From: JACVRN01 sp036403815
GTDB taxonomy: Bacteria; Acidobacteriota; Blastocatellia; Pyrinomonadales; Pyrinomonadaceae
Length of the DNA stretch: 64,000 nucleotides
Direction: 5' to 3'
Assembly: GCA_036403815.1 (NCBI GenBank)
Contig: DASWQH010000040.1
Location: 113,976-177,975, forward strand
Each line of letters starts with the position of its first letter. Within the stretch, counting starts at the first letter, position 1. Made by a program: the position numbers and the translations under genes. Under the pieces are notes generated by a model. That model was not told the DNA's origin, did no database searches, and saw nothing but the letters and a program-made list of their open reading frames with translations. Below, piece by piece: positions 17,364 through 24,856 of this stretch.

Positions 17364-19637
17364 TCACTTGTCACCTGTTACGGTAGTTAAAAAGTTGATG
17401 ACGCTGGCGGCTCGCGGGGCGCAGGTCAGCGCGGTTTCCTCCATCAAGTTTCTGTGCGTGCGCTGTAAAGAGTGAAGAGCGGCGTAAGCGTCTTCGGTGA
17501 GCGCTGCGTCTCCGTTGGAGATCAGGCGGCAAGAGAGCGTGATGGTACGCTGGGCGTCCAGAGAAGCAAGAGCGCGAAGGGCTGCGCCGCGTACGGCTTC
17601 CTGCTCTTTTTCATTGCTTGCTACCTCCAGCAGCAGCTTGTGCGCAGAGGACTCATTGCAGACGGCGAGCACGCGCACGCCCGCTCGCCGCACAGCCCAA
17701 GCCTCGTCCTTAAGAGCGGCGCGAGCAACAGGTAGAGTCGTGCGCGGCTGCGGGCAGCGTGTGAAGGCCAGGACGGCGGCGCGGCGTGCTTCGGGCTGCT
17801 GGTCGCGCCGCGCTGTTTGCGCCAGTGCGCTCCAGTCCTTGCGGTCTGCGTGCTCGGCCAGGGCTTCTGCGGCGGCCACGCGCACCAGTGGATGAGGCTC
17901 TGCAAGCGCTTCACGAAGAGCGGCGTGCGCTTCCGCTTCCGTGCCGAAGAGAGCACCGAGCGTGATGATGGCCTCCGCCCTGACCCAGATGTCTTCGTCT
18001 GCGAGCGCTGCAAGAATTGCACGTTGCGCTTCAGGTGTCGGTGCGCCGCGCCGCATGGCTCGCATCGCCCCGCGCCGCACGCCTGCGGCTTCGTCAGTTA
18101 AATGAAACGCGAGCGAAGCGTTATCGCGCATGGATGACCGCCAGCTTAAGATTTCAATTGCAGAGAGGCGCACGCGTGGGCTTTTGTGACGCTGGGAGTG
18201 GGACGCTTCTTCAACCGCACGCGAAGGGTCTGCGTTATCCAGAAAAGCAAGATGCGCGAGCAGGTGATCGTCCGTGCTCGCCTGCGCCAGATCGTTTGCG
18301 ACGCGCTCGACGAGCGCGGGCGGTAAAGCGGAAGCCAGCAAGCCAAGGGTTTCAGCAATCTCAACAAGGGCGCGTCCCTCTGCCATGCTTAAAAGGCCGA
18401 TCAGCCTCTCCGCCAGCTTCGATGCGCGCTCTCTGTCCAGCAAGTCAGCATGTTCCTGTCGCAGCCGGTCTCGGCCAACAGCCAGCACGGAGAGCGCCGC
18501 TTCCATCGTCTCGGCGTCCGATGCTTCAACGCTCAAGCGCGCCGCCGCTTCGATTGCCTGGTAACTCTTCGCGCCGCTCATGGCCGAAGCCACCTCAAAG
18601 GGCTGTATGAGGTCTGCTTCAGCTTCGAGCAGGCGATTGAGCGCGTGCGGATAGCTTGCCAGATGACGAAGCGCGCGGCGCGCAGCTTTCATGAACGCCG
18701 GGTCAACGAGCGCTTCGGCGATGATGGGAATGGCGCGGTCGTCGCCCAGCCAGCCGAGCGCCGTAATGCTTGCGCGTCTGAGCGTTGGATCAACGGTCGT
18801 CGTCATGCGCAGCAAATCGCCGAAGGTCACATCATCAGCCAACCGGCGAAACGAATGTCGTGCAAGCTCGCGCAGATGCTCCTGAATGGCCGAGGGAAGC
18901 GAACGCTCGTCTTCGCTCAAAGAAACAAGCGCGGCCAGCACGCGCGGGCGAAATCTTCCGTCCATATCACGTAAATTTCCCGCAAGCGCTGCGACCGATT
19001 CCACACTCGCAATCTCTTCGAGCGCGGTGGCCGCCGCTTCCTCCATTAAAGGCTCACTAAGAAGCTTTTCCAGAGCGTGTACTGCACGCGCATCGCCCAG
19101 CTCTCCGAGCGCGCCGACCGCAGCGAACTGAAGCCATTCGTCTTCACGCTCAAGCGCTCGCAGAAGAATCCCGGTCGCAGACGGATGCCTGGTGTGCCCC
19201 AGAGCCGAGATAGCCGCCGCAGAGATGTTCGTATCATTGCTGCGAACCAGCGGCTCAAGCAGCGCGACCGCTTCCGCGCCTCCGACCTGTCCTATGAGAC
19301 CCGCAACAGCAATCGCAGCCGATGCTTCACCACCGCGTAAAGCATCGGCCAGCGAAGGCAGCGCCCTTGCGCCTATGCCCTCCAACGCGGCGATGGCGGC
19401 AGCGCGCCGACCGGCATCCGTTTTGTCTGCGACGGCCTGTACAAGCTCACGGAAAAGCTCGTCCGTATCCAACTCTTCGGCGCGCGTAGAGACCAGCGAA
19501 GAGATGGCTTCGGCTGCGGCACGCCGCGTCTGCCAATCCTCGTTGCCGAGCAGGCGAACCAGCGCACGCACATCTGCCGCCGCGCCCGACTGGCTCAAGC
19601 GCTCCACTCTATCAAGTGTGGCCTCAAGTGAAAGCAT
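17364..19637 (-). CDS. HEAT-repeat protein in chemosensory cluster
   Basis: This 757-aa protein consists almost entirely of HEAT/PBS-lyase-like helical repeats of about 30-37 residues. Recurrent signatures are VRxxAAEAL, ALxxLGDxRAV and VRRAGVRVLA, as in WQTRRAAAEAISSL, AVGALGELGDARAV and VRLSAIEIL. No catalytic motif, signal peptide or membrane segment is seen, so it is probably a cytoplasmic scaffold. It lies between cheW (113 bp upstream) and cheR (98 bp downstream) on the same strand and is likely part of the same signalling module. HEAT proteins are encoded in some non-motility chemosensory operons; the partner here is unknown. Confidence 0.85.
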   Translation of the reverse strand: MLSLEATLDRVERLSQSGAAADVRALVRLLGNEDWQTRRAAAEAISSLVSTRAEELDTDELFRELVQAVADKTDAGRRAAAIAALEGIGARALPSLADALRGGEASAAIAVAGLIGQVGGAEAVALLEPLVRSNDTNISAAAISALGHTRHPSATGILLRALEREDEWLQFAAVGALGELGDARAVHALEKLLSEPLMEEAAATALEEIASVESVAALAGNLRDMDGRFRPRVLAALVSLSEDERSLPSAIQEHLRELARHSFRRLADDVTFGDLLRMTTTVDPTLRRASITALGWLGDDRAIPIIAEALVDPAFMKAARRALRHLASYPHALNRLLEAEADLIQPFEVASAMSGAKSYQAIEAAARLSVEASDAETMEAALSVLAVGRDRLRQEHADLLDRERASKLAERLIGLLSMAEGRALVEIAETLGLLASALPPALVERVANDLAQASTDDHLLAHLAFLDNADPSRAVEEASHSQRHKSPRVRLSAIEILSWRSSMRDNASLAFHLTDEAAGVRRGAMRAMRRGAPTPEAQRAILAALADEDIWVRAEAIITLGALFGTEAEAHAALREALAEPHPLVRVAAAEALAEHADRKDWSALAQTARRDQQPEARRAAVLAFTRCPQPRTTLPVARAALKDEAWAVRRAGVRVLAVCNESSAHKLLLEVASNEKEQEAVRGAALRALASLDAQRTITLSCRLISNGDAALTEDAYAALHSLQRTHRNLMEETALTCAPRAASVINFLTTVTGDK

Positions 19638-19640
19638 TTG

Positions 19641-19747
19641 CGATTTTGGATTTTGGATTTTAGATTTTGGATTAGCGGAACTGGATTGAAGCTATTCAAA
19701 CTACATCGCCACTCCAATCCAAAATCCAAAATCCAAAATCTAAAATC
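19641..19747. repeat. Intergenic hairpin, word GATTTTGGATTTTAG
   Basis: The left arm (19641-19673) has GATTTTGGATTTTGGATTT-type copies and the right arm (19712-19747) their complement. It occupies the cheW-HEAT gap. The word is the same as at 1101-1203, about 18 kb away, with different loop sequence. Confidence 0.85.
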
Positions 19748-19750
19748 GCC

Positions 19751-20275
19751 TCAGTTTCGTTTCCTACGCCGCTCTGTACCGAGCAGGGCGGCTGTGAAAA
19801 GCTCGCGGACGTTGAGCACGGCGACGAGTTTCCCGTCCGCTTGCAGAAGGCCGCGCACAACCGATGAGCCCGATGAAGAGCCTAACGGCTCCACGTCGTC
19901 TGTAAAAATTTCTATGATTCGCTCGGCGCGCTCGACCGCCAGCGCCAGTTGTTCGTCGCCGCGCAGGGTGATGATAAAGGCGAAGCCGGTCGCAGCCTCT
20001 ACACGGCGCTCGCCCAGAAGCGCCAGAGGGTCCAGCACCGTAGAGATGCGCCCGCGCACGCTCACTACTCCGAGCACGCCCTCGGGTGCGCCCGGCAGCG
20101 GCGACGGCTGCTTCCAGTCGGTCACCTGTTCGGCCTCGTCTGCAAAGACGCCTATCAGGCGCTCGCCGCAACGCGCCACCAGCAGCTCCCGCCGCTCACG
20201 CGCATCCTCCGCCTCGGCCAGCCCCAGCGTGCGCGGCAAAATCGAAATGTCTGCGAACTCCGTTTTGTCTGTCAT
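19751..20275 (-). CDS. cheW: Chemotaxis coupling protein CheW
   Basis: CheW links chemoreceptors to the histidine kinase CheA. The 174-aa protein is a single CheW/SH3-like domain. It has the beta-barrel pattern including VLGVVSVRGRISTVLDPLALLG, matching the canonical region that binds receptor tips, and a final segment (GLLQADGKLVAVLNVRELF). It is the first gene of the minus-strand che cluster. The cognate CheA and CheY are probably those at 32-35 kb. No methyl-accepting receptor is encoded in this window. Confidence 0.9.
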   Translation of the reverse strand: MTDKTEFADISILPRTLGLAEAEDARERRELLVARCGERLIGVFADEAEQVTDWKQPSPLPGAPEGVLGVVSVRGRISTVLDPLALLGERRVEAATGFAFIITLRGDEQLALAVERAERIIEIFTDDVEPLGSSSGSSVVRGLLQADGKLVAVLNVRELFTAALLGTERRRKRN

Positions 20276-20280
20276 GAGAT

Positions 20281-20686
20281 TAGCTGTCAGCCATCAGCAA
20301 TCAGCTATCAGCAAGAATAAACCAACTGCGGTGAGCAAAGACAGCTTGTTCTTACATTATTCAAGGTGAGTTCAACATAAGAAGGAAGAATGATAGCCCC
20401 CGTCAGGGGGCGAAAGATTGTAGCCCACGGCGCAAGCCGTGGGAATTGTGCAGCGATAAAACTTAAAAGCCCCGGTAGGGGCGCGCAGATTCTCAATGCT
20501 GGATTTCTTTCGCCCCTGTCAGGGGCTTTGAAATGCTCGCTATGCCTGTATTCCCATGACTTACGTCATGGGCTACATTCTTCTGCCCCTTATAGGGGCT
20601 AAGAAGATAGTTTGCTTATCTCGTGCCTCACATTATTCAGATGAACAATCCGTTTTAGCTGACTGCTGATGGCTGATAGCTGTCCG
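20281..20686. repeat. Hairpin arms enclosing a REPIN-like element
   Basis: The left arm (20281-20314; word AGCTGTCAGCCATCAGCAAT) and right arm (20656-20686; TGCTGATGGCTGATAGCTGT) are complementary but separated by about 340 bp. The space between contains an inverted pair of REP-like sequences (20395-20606). The arms abut the cheW ATG and the kinase-gene stop, as in the other hairpins. This reads as a hairpin repeat whose loop received a REPIN. Confidence 0.7.
20395..20606. repeat. REPIN-like inverted dimer 1
   Basis: The order is GCCCC-type stem, TAGCCCACGGC/GCCGTGGGA stem, GCCCCGGTAGGGGC stem. These then recur in inverted order as CGCCCCTGTCAGGGGC, TTCCCATGAC/GTCATGGGCTA and GCCCCTTATAGGGGC. 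The layout is shared with the elements at 44395-44586 and 49489-49685, although stem sequences differ. No transposase gene lies nearby, so mobilisation in trans by a REP-associated tyrosine transposase would be required. Confidence 0.7.
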
Positions 20687-20689
20687 CTC

Positions 20690-23600
20690 TTAATTTGTAT
20701 CATTGATTAATTTGGCGAGAGTTTCCAGTACGGATTTACTGTAGCCGCGAAACATCATCAGGCGTTTGAGGTCGCCCCATTCGTCATCGCCTTTGTCGCG
20801 GCTTGGCTGGCGAAGCTGGCGATAAGTGTTGAGGGCTGCGTCCTTTTGTCCGGCGCGATATTGAATCACCGCGAGCGCGGCTTTGAATGCGGGGTCTTTG
20901 CTCTTCTCTACGTTGCTCTGCGCCAGTTTCAAGGCTTCGTCGGTTTGCCCGCGCGCAAGCAGAATGTAAGCCTTTGTGTCCAGGTATTCCGGGTCTGCTT
21001 TGATTTGAATAGCCTGCTCAATCGCGCTCGAAGCCTGCTCAAGCTTGCCCCGTCTTAATAAGACCCACGCGAGAAGGGCCTGCGCGCTGGCGTTTTTGGG
21101 CTGAAGCTGGACGGCGCGTGTAAATGTAGTCTCGGCATCGGCATCGCGCCTTTTGATTTCGTAGACCTGTCCGAGCGAGAGAATCGTCTGGACATTATTC
21201 GGCTGAAGGCGCTGGGCTGCTTCATATTCTACTAAAGCTTCAGCATAACGTTGCTGCGCGTTGAGCGCTTCGGCCAGACCTACGTGTGCGCCGACATCAT
21301 CCGGACTCTCCCTCAGCACCTCGCGGTACTCGACTTCAGCGCCGTAGTAGTTCCCGGAGCGCGTGTACTTCTCTATGAGGCTTCGGCGCTCGTGGTCTGC
21401 GTCGCCACCGGATTTAAGCTCGCGCTGGAGCCGCGCCGAAAGCTTCAGGGTTGAGCCTGCGCTTACTGCTGCGTCTTTAGTCCACGGGCGCGAGCCGCTC
21501 TTTGTGACGCGCACGTTGCGCGTGCCCGCAATCGTTTCCGTAGTCAACTGGCTGTTCCCGCCCGTTGCCCCGACTCTTTCATCGTCAATGAAGACCTCGC
21601 TGCCCTGCGGAGCGCTGACGGTAATCGTTCCCTTCGGCATGGATGCCAGCACGGGAGCGACATCTTCATCTATGGCAGTCTGCTGCGCAGTAGACGTATC
21701 TACGCCTACGAAGCGGCGATAAAGATAGATGCCCACGACAGAGGCGACGCCGACTACAACCAGAAGAGCGAGCGCGAGCGCGGCCATGAACCAGATTTGT
21801 CGTTTGCCCTTAGGGCTTGCGGCAACTGCCTGCGCCTGGCCTCCTGCGTCAGCCGTCCAGCTTGCATAATCCGGCACAGGCTTGTATTCCGGCGTCGGGC
21901 TGAATTCCTGTGAGGGTTGCACACCGGGTTGCAACTCTGATGCTGATTGAGGCGCAGGTGCGGGTTCCTCCTGCTCCGGCGGCTTCTGCTCCGTCTTGAT
22001 GTTGATGCCGGGAACTAATGTTACTTCGGGATCGAACGGCACTTCGTCCGGCTGCGTGTCTACGGCGAAGCCGGGGCCGCCGGAGGTATAGCCCATGATG
22101 CTCGCATGATGAGCGTCATCACTCGTCGAAGGGGGTGGCAAAGGCGCTTCGACAGGTAAAACTTTCTCCTGTGTGTCAGCCTCGGATGCTGCGGCCTGCT
22201 GAAGAGAAGGCGCAGCCCCGAAATCCTCTATGGTTGACGGGCTGTCAACGATAATCGGCAACACTTCCGCCTGAGCGGCAACGGGCGCGCCCTCTTCATC
22301 GACCATCGTGTCGGATGGCTTAGAGGCTTTCGCCGACTGTTGTTCGCCGACCAAAGCCTGGGCGCGTTGTTCCTCTATCTCGCGCCGCTCACGCTCGATT
22401 CTCTCTTGCTCTTCTCTTTCTCTTTGCTCTTGCTCCTGCCTCTGTCTCTCCTCTTCGGCACGGCGACGCTGCTCTACCTCGGCTCGACGCTGAACTTCAG
22501 CGCGCCTGCGCTCTTCTTCTTCCGCGCGACGACGCGCAGCCTCTTCCGCCCCGCGAAGACGAGCCTGCTCAGCAGCCTTCCGCTGCGCTTCCGCTTCTTC
22601 GGCTTCCCTGCGCTGGCGTTCTACTTCTGCGCGTCTTTGAGCTTCCTGTTCAGCACGTAAGCGCTCGGCTTCTTCTACGGCCTTACGCCTGGCCTCTTCC
22701 TCTGCGAGTCGCCGGGCTTCTGCTTCGGCTGCTAGTCTTCGCTCTTCTTCCGATTTTAGTCTGGCCTCTTCTTCAGCACGCTTGCGGGCCGCTTCCTCTT
22801 CTGCCCTGCGTCTGGCTTCTTCTTCTGCGGCTAGACGCTGTGCCTCTTCCTCTGCCAGTTTTCGCTCTTCCTCTTCTGCTTGAAGACGTGCGGCCTCTTC
22901 TTCTGCCGCGCGTCTGGCCTCTTCAGCGCGCTTTCGCTCTTCTTCTTCAAGTCGCCGGGCTTCTGCTTCGGCGGCTAAGCGTCGTTCCTCTTCCTCGCGC
23001 CGCCGGGCTTCTTCTTCCGCTTTTCGTTTTTCTTCCTCTTCTTCAAGCCTGCGGCGAGCTTCCTCTTCGGCGCGCAAGCGTTCTTCTTCGGCGCGGCGTG
23101 CAGCTTCTTCTTCCGCTCGACGTGCTTCTTCTTCTTCCGCCTTTAGACGCGCTTCCTCTTCTGCCAGACGACGCGCCTCTTCTTCAGCTCGCAGGGCTTC
23201 TTCCTGAGCGCGCTTGGTCTCTTCTTCAATCCGTCGCTGCTCCTCATCTATACGGCGGCGGGCTTCTTCGACGGCCTTTGCCAGACGAATCGGCATAGGC
23301 TCCTGATCGTCATCCTGCGTCAGAGCCTGCTCGCTGTAGACCTGCGGAGGCTGCGCGAAGGGCAATACCTCCATAGTGGATTGCCTGTCTCTGGGCGGTG
23401 TAGACGGGGGCGTAGACGAAGGCGCAGGCGGTTGCGACGGGTCAATCGTTTCCGTCATTTGTTTGGAGAGAAGCTGGTTGCGCGTGGTGGTTACGGTCTT
23501 GCCGAAACTCTCGTCATAGGCGCGGCGAAGCTCACTGCTGAACTCTGCGGGCGATTGATAGCGCTCGTCTTTGTCTTTGGCGAGCGTGCGCATGATGACG

Positions 23601-24490
23601 CGGCTCACAGGCTCAGGCACGTTCTTCGCCACCTCGTACAGCGGCGTAGGCTCGCGCTCAAGATGCTGGCGTCTGAGTTCCGAGGTGGTATTCCCTATAA
23701 AGGGCGTGCGTCCGGATAGAAGCTCGTAGATCGTGCAACCGAGCGCATAAATATCTGTGCGACCGTCGAGCGCCGTGATACCTGCGCCCTCGCCGAACCA
23801 CTGTTCGGGCGACATATAGAAGGGCGTGCCGATTGGCGTGCCGAACTGCGTGAGCTTGATGGAGGCTTCGCCGCCGCGCTGGTTGCCTCTGAGCTTGACT
23901 ATGCCGAAGTCCGCAATCTTGATCGTGCGCAGGACTTTTCCGGTGATGGTCGTCTCTTCGGCCATAAGTATATTGTCGGGCTTGATGTCGCGGTGAATGA
24001 TGCCGCGCTCGTGTGCGGCTTGCAGCGCGCCGCAGACAGCCGTCGCAATCTCCATCACTTCGTCCAGCGTCAATCGCCCGCGCTCGCGCAAATCTTCGCG
24101 CAGGTTCCCACCCGCAATCATCTCCATCACCATGTAGGTCAACCCCGGCGTAGAGCGATCAACGTCGTAGATGGTGACGGCATGTTGATGGCGCAGCTTC
24201 CTGAGGGCGCGTGCTTCGCGTATGAAGCGTTCCGAGAGTTGTTGATTATCGGGTGGGCCGAGCATGACCTTGATGGCTACGTCGTCAAGGTCTCGGTGGC
24301 GCGCACGGTAGACAGCGCCCATAGCGCCTTTGCCGATTAAGTGTGTGAGCGTGTATTTTGCGCCGAGAGCTGCCTGCAAGCGTGTCGCAACTTCATCATC
24401 GGCGAGCGCCCGCCCGTCATCCGGGCAAAAGGCGTGCTCGTCCGTGATAATGAGATTGCAATTTTCGCAACGCTTCATAGTGGCGGCCAC
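20690..24490 (-). CDS. Large Ser/Thr protein kinase with coiled coil, PEGA and TPR
   Basis: This is a 1266-aa membrane-anchored Hanks-type kinase. Domain order: N-terminal zinc-ribbon-like segment (CENC, then CPDDG). Kinase domain at about residues 40-320, with glycine loop GKGAMGAVYRA, HRDIKPDN near 164, DFG in IADFGIVKL and YMSPEQ. Then a Pro/Thr linker and a very long Glu/Arg/Ala-rich segment (about 400-730) predicted to form a single alpha-helix or coiled coil. Next a Pro-rich spacer, one transmembrane helix (about 895-920), a PEGA-type domain near 950-1020 (GTITVSAPQGSEVFIDDERVG) and TPR repeats (about 1035-1240). The TPR part is probably extracytoplasmic. Upstream of cheW on the same strand, but the 414-bp repeat-filled gap makes cotranscription uncertain. 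An alternative start is four codons in. Confidence 0.9.
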   Translation of the reverse strand: MAATMKRCENCNLIITDEHAFCPDDGRALADDEVATRLQAALGAKYTLTHLIGKGAMGAVYRARHRDLDDVAIKVMLGPPDNQQLSERFIREARALRKLRHQHAVTIYDVDRSTPGLTYMVMEMIAGGNLREDLRERGRLTLDEVMEIATAVCGALQAAHERGIIHRDIKPDNILMAEETTITGKVLRTIKIADFGIVKLRGNQRGGEASIKLTQFGTPIGTPFYMSPEQWFGEGAGITALDGRTDIYALGCTIYELLSGRTPFIGNTTSELRRQHLEREPTPLYEVAKNVPEPVSRVIMRTLAKDKDERYQSPAEFSSELRRAYDESFGKTVTTTRNQLLSKQMTETIDPSQPPAPSSTPPSTPPRDRQSTMEVLPFAQPPQVYSEQALTQDDDQEPMPIRLAKAVEEARRRIDEEQRRIEEETKRAQEEALRAEEEARRLAEEEARLKAEEEEARRAEEEAARRAEEERLRAEEEARRRLEEEEEKRKAEEEARRREEEERRLAAEAEARRLEEEERKRAEEARRAAEEEAARLQAEEEERKLAEEEAQRLAAEEEARRRAEEEAARKRAEEEARLKSEEERRLAAEAEARRLAEEEARRKAVEEAERLRAEQEAQRRAEVERQRREAEEAEAQRKAAEQARLRGAEEAARRRAEEEERRRAEVQRRAEVEQRRRAEEERQRQEQEQREREEQERIERERREIEEQRAQALVGEQQSAKASKPSDTMVDEEGAPVAAQAEVLPIIVDSPSTIEDFGAAPSLQQAAASEADTQEKVLPVEAPLPPPSTSDDAHHASIMGYTSGGPGFAVDTQPDEVPFDPEVTLVPGINIKTEQKPPEQEEPAPAPQSASELQPGVQPSQEFSPTPEYKPVPDYASWTADAGGQAQAVAASPKGKRQIWFMAALALALLVVVGVASVVGIYLYRRFVGVDTSTAQQTAIDEDVAPVLASMPKGTITVSAPQGSEVFIDDERVGATGGNSQLTTETIAGTRNVRVTKSGSRPWTKDAAVSAGSTLKLSARLQRELKSGGDADHERRSLIEKYTRSGNYYGAEVEYREVLRESPDDVGAHVGLAEALNAQQRYAEALVEYEAAQRLQPNNVQTILSLGQVYEIKRRDADAETTFTRAVQLQPKNASAQALLAWVLLRRGKLEQASSAIEQAIQIKADPEYLDTKAYILLARGQTDEALKLAQSNVEKSKDPAFKAALAVIQYRAGQKDAALNTYRQLRQPSRDKGDDEWGDLKRLMMFRGYSKSVLETLAKLINDTN

Positions 24491-24856
24491 AGACGGGGCG
24501 AGTCGTCCGAAAGGGAGAATAAATTAGGGGAGACCAAACGTGCGAGGTTGATGCTTGCCCCGAAATTTTAGCTTTCAACAGTCCCGCACGCCCGGAATTC
24601 GCTGTCCGGGCTATTATAGTTTGTATGCGCGCTATAGTTGAAGACCTGAAGCGGTTCTAACACGACGAAAGAAAGCGTGTCAACGACGCACTTCTACGGC
24701 GGCGCACACAACCAGCCCGCAGCTTGACGCAAACCGCCCACGCCATTTGCCGCGTATATCGGATGCAAACTCATTACGGGGTGAAAGCTTGATAAGGCAA
24801 AAGGGAAGAGGGGTTGAATCCTTCTTCCCTTTTGCCTTTTACCTTTTTGTCTTCTT
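24491..24856. other. Intergenic region upstream of the kinase gene
   Basis: These 366 bp separate the kinase start from the subtilase stop. They contain the hairpin at 24796-24849 and otherwise no ORF with a plausible start. A kinase promoter on the minus strand is expected here, but I see no convincing -35/-10 pair. Confidence 0.5.
24796..24849. repeat. Intergenic hairpin, word AAGGCAAAAGGGAAG
   Basis: The left arm (24796-24813, AAGGCAAAAGGGAAGAG) pairs with the right arm (24827-24843, CTTCTTCCCTTTTGCC). The right side continues with degenerate copies (TTTTACCTTTTTG). It lies just past the subtilase stop and may serve as its terminator. Confidence 0.7.

Noticed and set aside
22340..23298. 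Long Leu/Phe-rich plus-strand frames opposite the Ser/Thr kinase gene
   Set aside because: They are the complement of the Glu/Arg/Ala coiled-coil codons; no start signal or family.
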